Made by a program: the position numbers and the translations under genes
Shown: one piece after another, positions 46,330 to 54,634 of the stretch
How positions within the stretch are numbered: the stretch's first letter is position 1
Layout: every line of letters starts with the position of its first letter
Notes under the pieces: model-generated
The model's input: only the letters and a program-made list of their open reading frames with translations
Told to the model about the DNA's origin: nothing
Database searches by the model: none
Source of the DNA: Clostridia bacterium
GTDB lineage: Bacteria; Bacillota; Clostridia; Oscillospirales; CAG-272
Reading direction: 5' to 3'
Assembly: GCA_017410065.1 (NCBI GenBank)
Contig: JAFQRL010000024.1
Span: 1-64,000, forward strand
Length of the DNA stretch: 64,000 nucleotides

Positions 46330-47480
46330 TTCTGCTCGTTCATTCTGACGGGAAGGATCATATAGAAGTAGGAGAAGAGCTCGTCCTCCTCGGTGGGCTC
46401 AATGGTGATAGCCTGTGTGGGGCCCTTCATAGTGATCCTGATGTTCTCGCCCTCGGCAACCGATGCGGAGTTGATAAGATATCTGCCGTTAAAGCCGATC
46501 TCGATCTCGCCGCCCTCGTGAACACAGTCCATCTCGTCAAGAACGTTACCGTTCACGGAGGAGGAGGTGAGGATAAGAGACTGATCCTCGGTGGTGAGCT
46601 TAACGTAGCTCTTTCCGCCCTTGATCTTCTCCTCGGCGATGATATTTGCTCTTTCAAGTCCGTCAAGGAATCTTTCTCTGTTAACCGTGAGAATAATATC
46701 GTTGCCCTTGGGTATAATTCTTTCGTAATCTATGTATTCGCTGTCGATAGTTCTTGTGAAGAACACCGCGTCCTCCTTCTTAACGATAGCGTGCTTTCTC
46801 GAAAGATAGAATCTCACCGACTGGTCGTCCCCGTCCGCAAGATACTTCGAAAGCTCGCCGAGGGCGTGACCCGGGATAATAAAGGAATAATTCAAGCCGC
46901 CGTCTGTGGCAATGGATCTTACCTCGCACTTCATAGAGCAGCGGGAGAGAGTGTAGCTATCGCAGGACACAACCTCAATTCCCGAAGGGGAGATCTTGAA
47001 GAAAGCGCCGCAAAGCATAGGGCGGTTATCTATCTCGGCAACCGAATGGGAGACCTTGCCTATCATACGGCGAAGGGTCTCGGAGGACATCTCGAAGCCT
47101 CTGTCGCTTGAAAGCTCGGGAAGGTTGGGGAAGTCCTCGCCGTGCATCGCAAACATAGAGAAGGATGCTCTGCCGCAGGAGATGGTGCAGTTAAGCTTAT
47201 CGTTTACGTCGATGGTGATCTCGTCCTCGGGAAGCACGCGCACCGTCTGATAAAATCTCTGCGCGTTAAGAATGAACTTGCCCTCGCGCTCAATGGAGGT
47301 GGGGGTGAAAAGAGTTCTGTTTCCCTTGTTCATATCGTAGGTGGAAAGACGGACCTTGCCATCCTCCATCGTCTCGATAAGCACTCCCTCAATAGAGGTG
47401 ATCGTGTTTTTATTGGATACCGTTCCCATAGCGGGGGTAAGCTTCGCCATAAGATCGGATTTAAGTACGGTGAATTTCAT
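46326..47480 (-). CDS. dnaN: DNA polymerase III subunit beta (sliding clamp)
   Basis: DnaN is the ring clamp that tethers DNA polymerase III. The protein begins MKFTVLKSDLMAKLTPAMGTVSNKNTITSIEGVLIETM and has three clamp domains, ending with the typical C-terminal PVRMNEQK (normally close to LMPVRL). An earlier in-frame start (47531) would add 17 residues; the ATG at 47480 behind AAAGGAAAAGG is standard and gives 384 residues. It follows dnaA across a 323-bp gap that contains the presumed oriC. Confidence 0.97.
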   Translation of the reverse strand: MKFTVLKSDLMAKLTPAMGTVSNKNTITSIEGVLIETMEDGKVRLSTYDMNKGNRTLFTPTSIEREGKFILNAQRFYQTVRVLPEDEITIDVNDKLNCTISCGRASFSMFAMHGEDFPNLPELSSDRGFEMSSETLRRMIGKVSHSVAEIDNRPMLCGAFFKISPSGIEVVSCDSYTLSRCSMKCEVRSIATDGGLNYSFIIPGHALGELSKYLADGDDQSVRFYLSRKHAIVKKEDAVFFTRTIDSEYIDYERIIPKGNDIILTVNRERFLDGLERANIIAEEKIKGGKSYVKLTTEDQSLILTSSSVNGNVLDEMDCVHEGGEIEIGFNGRYLINSASVAEGENIRITMKGPTQAITIEPTEEDELFSYFYMILPVRMNEQK

Positions 47481-47574
47481 ATCCTTTTCCTTTCTATTCG
47501 GGAATATCGAAAGAGACGGGCTCTCTCGCATATTCCGTTCCTTGTTTTCTCTCTGCTCCCAGAGGGAGCTTTAA

Positions 47575-47803
47575 AAGAAAATATAATATTATTGGTTGGA
47601 GTAGTAGTAATAGGGGCTGTTGAAAATGTTGAAAAGCTTGAAAAGCCAGATAGCGTCTGCGATTTTCGGAGAAAGATCTCAACAATCGATTATTGAAAAG
47701 CGTATTTATTTTCATTAGAGAAACGTAAACAGCTTTTCACAAGCTTTTTAAACGGGTTTTCCTAGGGAAGTTTTCAAATTACCAACAGGCAAATGTTGAA
47801 AAC
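47575..47803. other. Putative oriC: DnaA boxes, GC cluster and DnaA-trio repeats
   Basis: In the dnaA-dnaN gap, an AT-rich run (47578-47594) is followed by the trinucleotides TAG TAG TAA TAG (47602-47613), a GGGC cluster (47614-47617) and three abutting 9-mers: TGTTGAAAA (47618-47626), TGTTGAAAA (47627-47635) and GCTTGAAAA (47636-47644). More copies are TATTGAAAA at 47691-47699 and TGTTGAAAA at 47794-47802. This is the order of the bacterial basal unwinding system: boxes, GC-rich spacer, DnaA-trios, unwinding region. The boxes correspond to TTTTCAACA, two changes from TTATCCACA. No canonical boxes are seen here. Confidence 0.75.
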
Positions 47804-49342
47804 TTAAACTCCCTTGATCTCCTTTATGAGAAGATCCAGCTCGTTTCCGTAATTTTTAATGGTGCGGATATTAAGAAGCACCTTTTCCTCGGAGGCGTGG
47901 GCTGTGGAGTGGTCTCTGTTCACCGCCATACCCGTTTCCTTAAGCGAAAGAGGAGTAAGCTTCCTTATTACGTATATGGCAATATGCCTTGCGTTTGCGA
48001 TATTGTCCGTCTTTTTCTTGGATTTGATATCATCAACGGTAACGCCGTATTTCTTCGCCACCGCCGAAAGTATTCTGTCTACCATAACGCTTGTAGGTAT
48101 ATTACCCGGATCAACTATGGATATTGATTTATCTATATCCTCCTTCGTTATATCCGTGCCCGTGAAGGAGGTGTAGAAATAAAGCTTTTTGAGCACGCCC
48201 TCTATCTGGCGGATATTGCTGTTGAGCCTGTCTGCCATATAATCGACAAGAGGGGGTGCTATCTTTATGCCCATAACGTCTGCCTTCTTGCGGATGATCG
48301 CCGCGCGAAGCTCAAAGGACGGAGGCTGAACGTCAACCACAAGTCCTCCCTCAAATCTCGTTCTTAACCTATCCGAAAGAGGTCTTATCTCCTTTGGCGG
48401 CCTATCCGAGGTGAGGATGATCTGCTTATCGTTCTCGTAGAGCACAGAGAAGGTGTGGAAGAATTCCTCCTGGGTCGCCTCCTTGCCCGCAAGGAACTGG
48501 ATATCGTCTATAAGCAGAACGTCTGCCGAGCGGTACTTCTCCTTGAAGGGAGCCGTGAAGCCCGAGGCTATCGCCTCGATAAGCTCGTTTATAAAGGTCT
48601 CGCTCTTTTTATATACTATCTTAAGGTCGGGGTGATACTGCCTCATGTGGTTCATTATCGCATAAAGCAGGTGAGTTTTCCCGAGACCCGAGTTACCGTG
48701 AATAAAGAGGGGGTTATAAGCGCAGGGCTCCTTCGCAACCGCAAAGCAGGCGGCTCTCGCGTATTTATTCGATTCGCCGACTATGAAGTTATCGAAGGTG
48801 TAATCGTCAAGCAGGGTGTGCTTTTCCGCGGGATGGGTGCTGAGTATCTGCTCAAGCTCCTTCTCCTTTTTGAGATCCTCCTCGTCTACCTCCTCAATAA
48901 GCTCCTTGATCTTCTTTCTGTCTATCACCTTGTACTGATCGACCTCGGGGGTGTCCTTGCCGAAAAGCAGCTTATCGGTGATGGGAAAGACTATCTTTTC
49001 CTGAGGCTCCGTGAAGAACCTTAACGGGGGAGTGGGCTCTCTGAATTTCGGGGGAGGAAGGAGGGATTCGCCCTCGTTTGCCTTGCCTGTGTCCATAACC
49101 TGAAATTCTATTTCAACAGGGAAGCCTATCACCTCTGTGAGAGCTTTCCTGATGTCTTCTAAATATCTTTCTATCAGCACCTTTTTTCTAAGCTCGGTGA
49201 GGGTGGAGAAGACCGCCTTTTCGCCGTTGAGGCTGATGAGATTCATCTCTCCGAACCAAAGCTTGAATGAGGTCTGATTTATGGCAACCTTCGCCTTTAT
49301 CTCTTCTCGCACAGCTTCTGTGATGGCTAAAAGATCATCCAT
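47804..49342 (-). CDS. dnaA: Chromosomal replication initiator DnaA
   Basis: The 512-residue protein has domain I (1-85), a long acidic domain II linker (about 90-175), the AAA+ domain with Walker A FIHGNSGLGKTHLLYAI and Walker B DVLLIDDIQFLAG, sensor RTRFEGGLVVDVQ, and DNA-binding domain IV with NIANARHIAIYVIRKLTPLSLKETGMAVNRDHSTAHAS. Domain IV departs from the E. coli/Bacillus form: the loop that includes E. coli Arg399 reads KKKTDN, and the signature GRDHTTVLHA is NRDHSTAHAS. This fits the non-canonical boxes beside it. GGGAGG precedes the ATG. Upstream are spo genes, not rpmH-rnpA. Confidence 0.98.
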   Translation of the reverse strand: MDDLLAITEAVREEIKAKVAINQTSFKLWFGEMNLISLNGEKAVFSTLTELRKKVLIERYLEDIRKALTEVIGFPVEIEFQVMDTGKANEGESLLPPPKFREPTPPLRFFTEPQEKIVFPITDKLLFGKDTPEVDQYKVIDRKKIKELIEEVDEEDLKKEKELEQILSTHPAEKHTLLDDYTFDNFIVGESNKYARAACFAVAKEPCAYNPLFIHGNSGLGKTHLLYAIMNHMRQYHPDLKIVYKKSETFINELIEAIASGFTAPFKEKYRSADVLLIDDIQFLAGKEATQEEFFHTFSVLYENDKQIILTSDRPPKEIRPLSDRLRTRFEGGLVVDVQPPSFELRAAIIRKKADVMGIKIAPPLVDYMADRLNSNIRQIEGVLKKLYFYTSFTGTDITKEDIDKSISIVDPGNIPTSVMVDRILSAVAKKYGVTVDDIKSKKKTDNIANARHIAIYVIRKLTPLSLKETGMAVNRDHSTAHASEEKVLLNIRTIKNYGNELDLLIKEIKGV

Positions 49343-49362
49343 TAATTATACCTCCCGATCGT

Positions 49363-49380
49363 AATACTATATATAGTATT
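49363..49380. promoter_or_regulatory. 18-bp palindrome over the dnaA transcription start
   Basis: AATACTATATATAGTATT lies directly after the -10 box of the dnaA promoter, so it would cover the first transcribed bases like an operator. An identical copy is at 33927-33944 near parS. Confidence 0.65.
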
Positions 49381-49409
49381 ATTATATCATAAAGATAATA
49401 AAAAATCAA
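49381..49409 (-). promoter_or_regulatory. Sigma-A promoter of dnaA
   Basis: Minus strand TTGATT (49404-49409), 17-bp spacer, TATAAT (49381-49386), 38 bp before the ATG. Confidence 0.8.
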
Positions 49410-49474
49410 TAGGGAAGGTAAAAAAATGTTGACATTTCCGTTATTTTATTTCTGCCTCAAATTATAATAAAGGT

Positions 49475-49846
49475 TTACATTCTTTTTGACCTCGGCTTGA
49501 AGATAAGAGCCGATAAAAGACCCATTATAAGAGCCAGCGTGACCCCTGCCGCCGCCGCGGAGAGACCGCCCGAGAGAATACCTATCGCGCCCTCGGATAT
49601 AATAGTCTCCCGAACGCCTCGCCCGATAGCCGCGCCGAAGCCGATGAGGGGTATTGAAATACCCATACCGAATATGGGCAGAAGCAGGTCGTATAGCCCG
49701 ACGGCGTAAACGAGCACACCCAGGGAAACGTAGAGCACGAGTATCCTCGCGGGAGTGAGGGAGGTAAGATCTATCAGCAGCTGCGCGACGGTGCAGAGCG
49801 CACCGCCCATCAGGGCTGCAAGAATTATTTCATATATAGCTTGCAT
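49475..49846 (-). CDS. spoVAE: Stage V sporulation protein AE
   Basis: SpoVAE is a small membrane protein of the channel that moves dipicolinate-calcium into the forespore and out on germination. The 123-residue protein has four membrane helices and the family motifs GALCTVAQLLIDLTSLTPARILVLYV, GLYDLLLPIFGMGISIPLIGFG and GGLSAAAAGVTLALIMGLLSALIFKPRSKR. The frame opens 39 nt earlier; the ATG at 49846 behind AAGGAG is chosen. Third gene of spoVAC-spoVAD-spoVAE. Confidence 0.92.
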   Translation of the reverse strand: MQAIYEIILAALMGGALCTVAQLLIDLTSLTPARILVLYVSLGVLVYAVGLYDLLLPIFGMGISIPLIGFGAAIGRGVRETIISEGAIGILSGGLSAAAAGVTLALIMGLLSALIFKPRSKRM

Positions 49847-49872
49847 ATTTTTCTCCTTTTTTGGATATTTCT

Positions 49873-50874
49873 TTACTGTGAGCACTCAATTCTTATAAGC
49901 GGTGCGATGCCTGCAATATTCTGCTTTTGCAGAAGGCTTTGAGGGCTCATCAGAGCACCTGTGGATAAAAAGAGAATTCGTCTGTATTTCTTCTCCCTCA
50001 TCTCGGGAATGAAATGTGCGGCAAGGGTCGCCGCGGAGGTGCCGCAGCCCGAGGCTCCCGAGTGAACGTCGGAATTCTTCATATCGTATAGCATAAGTCC
50101 GCAGTCGGTGTGAAGCCGCTCCGAGCCTGGGAGCTCCCGTGAGAGAAGCTCGCGGAGAATATCCGAGCCAACGGCACCGAGGTCGCCTGTTACGATGGCG
50201 TCAAAATCGGTGATAGACGCGCCGCTCTCCCTAAAATAGGAGATAATAGTGTCTGCCGCCGCAAAGGACATAGCTCCGCCCATATTCGAGCCGTCGGTGG
50301 TGCCGCCGTCAACTATCCTGCCCACCATAAGCTCGGTGATCCTCGGCTCTCTTTCGTCTCTGCCGAGAATAAACGCGCCGCCTGCCGTGGAGGTCCATTG
50401 AGCCGAGGGTGCTCTCTGTCCGCCGTATTCTATTGGAGTTCTGAACTGCCTTTCCGCCGCGGAGTTATGGGAGGTGGTAACAGCCGCACCGTAGCGCATA
50501 TCGGCGTGAGCTTCCATCATAGCGGAGAGCACGAGCAAGGCCTCGGTACAGGTGGAGCAAGCACCGTAGACCCCGAGAAAGGGAACACCGAAGCCCGATA
50601 GTCCGAGAGAGGTGCCAACGCATTGATTCTGAAGATCCCCCGCCACAAGCAGGGAAAGCTCGTTATGTGAAAGATTAGCCTTGGTGAGGGCGGTGTTCAG
50701 AGCCAGCTTACCCATCTCGCCCTCCGCTCGCTCGAAGGTATCCTGCCCGAAGGTGTCCGTCATATCGCAAAAATCAAAACGCTCCCCGAGAGGACCGCGC
50801 CTCTCCTCATAGCCTCCGACCGCCGCCACCGAGCAAAATGAAACCGTTCTTTTCAGCTTAATTATTCTGTTCAT
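49873..50874 (-). CDS. spoVAD: Stage V sporulation protein AD
   Basis: SpoVAD has a thiolase fold, binds dipicolinic acid and is the soluble component of the SpoVA uptake system on the spore inner membrane. The 333-residue protein shows AGDLQNQCVGTSLGLSGFGVPFLGVYGACSTCTEALLVLS, the conserved SHNSAAERQFRTPIEYGGQRAPSAQWT and SGASGCGTSAATLAAHFIPEM. Length is normal. It starts about 90 bp after spoVAC; that gap contains GC-rich complementary segments. Confidence 0.94.
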   Translation of the reverse strand: MNRIIKLKRTVSFCSVAAVGGYEERRGPLGERFDFCDMTDTFGQDTFERAEGEMGKLALNTALTKANLSHNELSLLVAGDLQNQCVGTSLGLSGFGVPFLGVYGACSTCTEALLVLSAMMEAHADMRYGAAVTTSHNSAAERQFRTPIEYGGQRAPSAQWTSTAGGAFILGRDEREPRITELMVGRIVDGGTTDGSNMGGAMSFAAADTIISYFRESGASITDFDAIVTGDLGAVGSDILRELLSRELPGSERLHTDCGLMLYDMKNSDVHSGASGCGTSAATLAAHFIPEMREKKYRRILFLSTGALMSPQSLLQKQNIAGIAPLIRIECSQ

Positions 50875-50963
50875 AACCTATCCTTGATAACATTATTTGA
50901 AATATAAGGCGGACGGCGCATCAGCCCGCCGCCGCCCGCCGTGCCGTCGGAAATTGCGACACC

Positions 50964-51413
50964 TTACAGCATTTGGGCAATAAGCCGCGCGGCGAAAAAT
51001 ATAATTCCGTAGACCACCCCCGAGGCTACCCCGAAAAGTATAACCGGACCTGCCACGGTGAAAATTTTAGAGCCCACACCCAGCACCGTCCCCTCGCTCT
51101 CCGAGTCCATAGCCTCCGAGGTAACGGCGTTTGAAAAGCCCGTGACGGGAACGAGAGTTCCCGCTCCCGCGTGGCGTGCTATCCTGTCGAAAACGCCGAA
51201 GCCCGTGAGGGCAGAGCCGATGAAAATAAAGATGAGAGTAACCAGGGTCGCCGAGGCTCGCGCGTCCCCGATATAGCTCTGCAAAAGACGGAATATTATC
51301 TGCCCCGAGCCGCAGATAATACTGCCGAAAATGAATGACATTACAGCGTTTTTTAATACACGGGTATGGGGTGAATGCTTTTTTATCAGCCTTTTTTTCT
51401 CATTTGCTTCCAT
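50964..51413 (-). CDS. spoVAC: Stage V sporulation protein AC
   Basis: SpoVAC is the mechanosensitive membrane component of the dipicolinate channel. The 149-residue protein has helices at about 24-45, 55-77, 85-105 and 120-145 and the motifs FGSIICGSGQIIFRLLQSY, GSALTGFGVFDRIARHAGAGTLVPVTGFSNAVTSEAMDSESEGTVLGVGSKIFTVAGPVI. A TTG 12 nt earlier is in frame, but GGAG is placed for the ATG at 51413. First gene of a short spoVA operon (C, D, E only); a SpoVAF-like gene is 33 kb away. Confidence 0.93.
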   Translation of the reverse strand: MEANEKKRLIKKHSPHTRVLKNAVMSFIFGSIICGSGQIIFRLLQSYIGDARASATLVTLIFIFIGSALTGFGVFDRIARHAGAGTLVPVTGFSNAVTSEAMDSESEGTVLGVGSKIFTVAGPVILFGVASGVVYGIIFFAARLIAQML

Positions 51414-51447
51414 ATTTTTCTCCAAATTCCGAATTGTTTATCAGCTT

Positions 51448-51478
51448 TACTATTCGATGATTTTAAGGGAAATATTCA
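51448..51478 (-). promoter_or_regulatory. Possible forespore (sigma-F/G type) promoter of spoVAC
   Basis: Minus strand TGAATA (51473-51478), 18-bp spacer, AATAGTA (51448-51454) resembles sigma-G promoters (TGNATA, about 18 bp, CATACTA). A match of 5 of 7 in the -10 box makes this tentative. Confidence 0.4.
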
Positions 51479-51518
51479 GGGAGTGAGAAAAAAGCCGCAA
51501 AAAAATCCGAAAGTCCTC

Positions 51519-51547
51519 TTGATTATGACCGAAATATATGATAGAAT
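51519..51547 (+). promoter_or_regulatory. Sigma-A promoter of the small membrane protein gene
   Basis: TTGATT (51519-51524), 17-bp spacer, TAGAAT (51542-51547). It overlaps a palindromic stretch TATGATAGAATATATCATA (51537-51555), a possible operator. Confidence 0.65.
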
Positions 51548-51614
51548 ATATCATAGTAAGAAAGCATCGGGCAAGCTTATTTTGATGGCTTGACTCTCGG
51601 GAAAAGGAGGAGTT

Positions 51615-51974
51615 ATGCAGGATAACGAAAAAAAGACCGCCGCGGAGGGCGAGGATATCTTTGGCGGCGTTTATAAGGACGTTATGGAGATGAAGAGCAA
51701 GAGCAGGCTCTGGTCTGTTATCGCCCTTGGGCTCGGCATACTTTCGGTTGCCTTAAGCTTTGTTTTCTGGCTGGGTCTCCTTTTCGGTATAGCGGCTATT
51801 ATTGCCACGGTGGTATCCAGAATAAACCTTGGGTATTTCGACCGCATCTCGGTGGCGGCTCTCATCATCTCTATTTTCGGAGTGGTCTGCTCGCTTATCG
51901 TTATGATCGGCACCATAGTCCTTGCAAGCAACCCCGCTCTTGCCGAGGCGTATAATAAGCTTTTCGGGAAATGA
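51615..51974 (+). CDS. Small membrane protein (DUF4190-like)
   Basis: The 119-residue protein has a 30-residue charged N-terminus and helices at about 33-68 (broad, possibly a hairpin) and 78-103, the layout of DUF4190-type proteins, whose function is unknown. GGAGG precedes the ATG. The gene has its own promoter and terminator. A 14-bp direct duplication (ATGAGCCTTAAGTA) lies over and after its stop codon. It marks the point where gene direction switches from minus (spoVA, dnaA) to plus (rnf). Confidence 0.65.
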   Translation: MQDNEKKTAAEGEDIFGGVYKDVMEMKSKSRLWSVIALGLGILSVALSFVFWLGLLFGIAAIIATVVSRINLGYFDRISVAALIISIFGVVCSLIVMIGTIVLASNPALAEAYNKLFGK

Positions 51975-52016
51975 GCCTTAAGTAATGAGCCTTAAGTAAA
52001 AAGTGGGCAAAATAAT

Positions 52017-52100
52017 AAAGAGAGAGTATTTCGGATTGATTGTGCTAAAGAGGAATTTTGATCCTTTAGCTCATCTGCCGAGCCGCTCTCTCTTTTGCTT
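52017..52100 (+). terminator. Rho-independent terminator after the small membrane protein gene
   Basis: AAAGAGAGAG pairs with CTCTCTCTTT; the inner hairpin GCTAAAGAGGA/TCCTTTAGC extends the stem. TTTTGCTTTTTG follows. Confidence 0.75.
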
Positions 52101-52250
52101 TTTGAAAAAGAAATTTTTAACCGCCGTCAAGCTTTGTGAGATATGAATTTCAGAGGCACTTTAAGCGCATAATCATAATGATGTTATAATAGCAGAGGAA
52201 CACCTAAAATATTAATAAAATAGTTAAAATTTTAACTTATGGGAATTCGG

Positions 52251-52279
52251 TTGACAGAAGAGCCTTTTTGTTGTATAAT
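52251..52279 (+). promoter_or_regulatory. Sigma-A promoter of the rnf operon
   Basis: Consensus promoter: TTGACA (52251-52256), 17-bp spacer, TATAAT (52274-52279). The rnfC start lies 85 bp downstream. Confidence 0.9.
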
Positions 52280-52363
52280 ACTATGAGGAATACTGAAAAT
52301 TTTCGTAAAAATGCGAAAAACTTTCGATTTTGATAAAAATATTAAGGAGAATGGAGAAAAAGT

Positions 52364-53683
52364 ATGCCACGTTTTATGCTGGGTAGAACACACGTACCCC
52401 ATAGAAAAAACACCGCAGAGGCTCCCGCACAACGTATGCCCGCGCCCGAGCAGGTAGTCATACTCACCTCGCAGCATATCGGCGCACCCGCGACGCCTAT
52501 CGTTAAGGCAGGAGATACGGTATACGTCGGAACGAAGATCGGCGAAGCCTCGGGCTACGTCAGCTCTCCCATACATTCTTCCGTTTCGGGTAAGGTCAAG
52601 AAAATAGAGCCTCACCTTCTTTCAAACGGCAGAAGCTGTATGGCTATAATCATCGAGTCCGACGGTCAGATGACTCCCGACCCCGAGATCAAGGCTCCCA
52701 CCGTTGAGAATATAGACGACCTCGTTTCAGCTGTCAGAGAATCGGGACTTGTGGGTCTCGGAGGAGCAGGCTTCCCAACAGCCGTTAAGCTTGACGCGGA
52801 GAAAAAGGGTCTTATAGATCAGATAGTTATCAACGGAGCGGAGTGCGAGCCCTACATCACAAGCGACACACTCACTATGATAGCCAAGGCAGATAAGGTC
52901 AAGGCAGGCGTTGAGATACTTGAAAAATTCATCAGCGCAAAGAATATCGCCATAGGAATTGAGGCTAATAAGCCCGAATGTATAGCAAAGCTCACGGAGA
53001 TCTTTGCTGACGACGATAAAGTAACCGTCATCCCTCTCCCCTCAACCTATCCCCAGGGAGCGGAGAAGATCCTTATTCATAACACCGTCGGCAGAGTTGT
53101 GCCCGAGGGAAAGCTTCCTGCGGACGTCGGCTGCCTCGTTATGAACGTCACCTCGGTGGCATTCCTTGCGGAATATCTTGAAACGGGTATGCCCCTTGTT
53201 GAAAAGTGCGTCACCGTTGACGGCTCGGCTATAAAAAATCCGATGAACGTTATCTGCCCTATCGGCACGTCCATCGAAAAGCTTATTGAGTTCACGGGCG
53301 GCTTCAAGTCCGAGCCCGGAAAAATACTCTACGGCGGACCTATGATGGGTATTTCGGTCTACACCACCGAGGAGCCCATAATGAAAAACAATAACGCCAT
53401 CGTTGCCTTCAATAAGAAGGATGCAAAGCTTCCTCCCTCCCGCAATTGCATACATTGCGGCAGATGCGTTGCGGCTTGCCCGATGGGCTTGAATCCCACA
53501 CTCTTTGCAAGGGCAATGAAGGTTGAGGATAGCAGAGAGAGAGTGGCAAGGCTGAACGAAGCAAAGCTTATGCTCTGTATGGAGTGCGGCTGCTGCTCCT
53601 TCGTTTGCCCCTCGGTACGTCCTCTCGTTGAAACAAACCGCCTTGCAAAGGCAGAGCTGCGCGCGGCGCAGGCAAAGAAATAA
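52364..53683 (+). CDS. rnfC: Rnf electron transport complex subunit C
   Basis: RnfC is the membrane-associated entry module of the Rnf complex, which couples ferredoxin:NAD+ electron transfer to ion pumping. The 439-residue protein has an N-terminal biotinyl-like barrel (GYVSSPIHSSVSGKVKKIEPH), the NADH/FMN domain with GLVGLGGAGFPTAVKL and NGAECEPYITSD, the SLBB region and two 4Fe-4S motifs, CIHCGRCVAACPMGLNP and CMECGCCSFVCPSVRPL. Two GGAG copies precede the ATG. First gene of rnfCDGEAB, the usual clostridial order. Confidence 0.97.
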   Translation: MPRFMLGRTHVPHRKNTAEAPAQRMPAPEQVVILTSQHIGAPATPIVKAGDTVYVGTKIGEASGYVSSPIHSSVSGKVKKIEPHLLSNGRSCMAIIIESDGQMTPDPEIKAPTVENIDDLVSAVRESGLVGLGGAGFPTAVKLDAEKKGLIDQIVINGAECEPYITSDTLTMIAKADKVKAGVEILEKFISAKNIAIGIEANKPECIAKLTEIFADDDKVTVIPLPSTYPQGAEKILIHNTVGRVVPEGKLPADVGCLVMNVTSVAFLAEYLETGMPLVEKCVTVDGSAIKNPMNVICPIGTSIEKLIEFTGGFKSEPGKILYGGPMMGISVYTTEEPIMKNNNAIVAFNKKDAKLPPSRNCIHCGRCVAACPMGLNPTLFARAMKVEDSRERVARLNEAKLMLCMECGCCSFVCPSVRPLVETNRLAKAELRAAQAKK

Positions 53684-53695
53684 GGAGGTAGAAAA

Positions 53696-54634
53696 GTGAA
53701 TAAGCTTGTCGTTTCATCGTCACCCCATATCCACACGGCTGCCTCTACCCAGAGGATAATGCTTGACGTGCTTATTGCCCTTGTCCCCACGGCAGTTGCG
53801 GGCACGGTCATCTTCGGTCTCCGAGCACTCCTCGTGATTCTCACCTGTGTTGCTACCTCCGTTCTCGCAGAGTTCCTTTTCAACCTCATTCTCAAAAAGG
53901 GTGAGACTATCTCGGATCTCTCCGCGGCGGTAACAGGTCTTATCCTTGCTCTTAACCTTCGTGCAGACGCCCCTATATGGCAATGCATCGTGGGCTCTGT
54001 TTTTGCGATAGTCGTGGTCAAGTGCCTCTTTGGCGGTCTCGGCTGTAATTTCGCAAACCCTGCGGCAACCGCGAGAGTCTTTATGCTCATCTGCTTCACA
54101 GGCACCCTGAGCGGCGGTATGGCTCCCGTTATCACCTCATCCCCCGAGCTTACCTCGGGCGCAACTCCCCTTGCAGTCCTTAAGGCAGGCGGCGAGCTTC
54201 CCTCAATGCTCGATATGCTTCTCGGACTTAAGGGCGGTGCGATCGGCGAGGTCTGCGGCGCGGCTGTTATAGTTGGATTTATTTATCTCGTTATCAGAAA
54301 AGTAATTCATTTTGAAACTCCCCTTATCTTTGTTGGCACCGTGTTCGTGCTTTCGCTTATCGTAGATAACAGCTTCACCGTTGCTACCTATCAGGTGCTC
54401 TCGGGCGGACTTATCTTCGCGGCTGTGTTTATGGCGACCGACTACGTAACCACCCCCATCACAAGAACGGGCAAGATGATATTCGCCTTCGGCTGCGGAC
54501 TTATCACCTTCCTTATCAGAGCCTTCGGCTCTTATCCCGAGGGAGTTTCCTTCGCTATCCTTCTTATGAACATTCTCTCTCCCTATATTGAAAAATGGAC
54601 GGCAAAGCGTCCCCTGGGAGGTAATGCTAAATGA
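53696..54634 (+). CDS. rnfD: Rnf electron transport complex subunit D
   Basis: RnfD is a membrane subunit that carries a covalent FMN and contributes to the ion path. The 312-residue protein has about ten membrane helices. The flavinylation motif is SGATPLAVL (Thr at about 160), and the Rnf/Nqr-conserved GGLGCNFANPAATARVF and ATDYVTTPITRTGKMIFAFGCGLITFLIR are present. The start is GTG behind AAGGAGG, 12 bp after rnfC. The end overlaps rnfG by 4 bp (ATGA). Confidence 0.96.
   Translation: MNKLVVSSSPHIHTAASTQRIMLDVLIALVPTAVAGTVIFGLRALLVILTCVATSVLAEFLFNLILKKGETISDLSAAVTGLILALNLRADAPIWQCIVGSVFAIVVVKCLFGGLGCNFANPAATARVFMLICFTGTLSGGMAPVITSSPELTSGATPLAVLKAGGELPSMLDMLLGLKGGAIGEVCGAAVIVGFIYLVIRKVIHFETPLIFVGTVFVLSLIVDNSFTVATYQVLSGGLIFAAVFMATDYVTTPITRTGKMIFAFGCGLITFLIRAFGSYPEGVSFAILLMNILSPYIEKWTAKRPLGGNAK

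Noticed and set aside
49343..49474. Canonical TTATCCACA DnaA boxes upstream of dnaA
   Set aside because: Searched by eye on both strands and not found; only the promoter, the shared palindrome and AT-rich DNA are visible.
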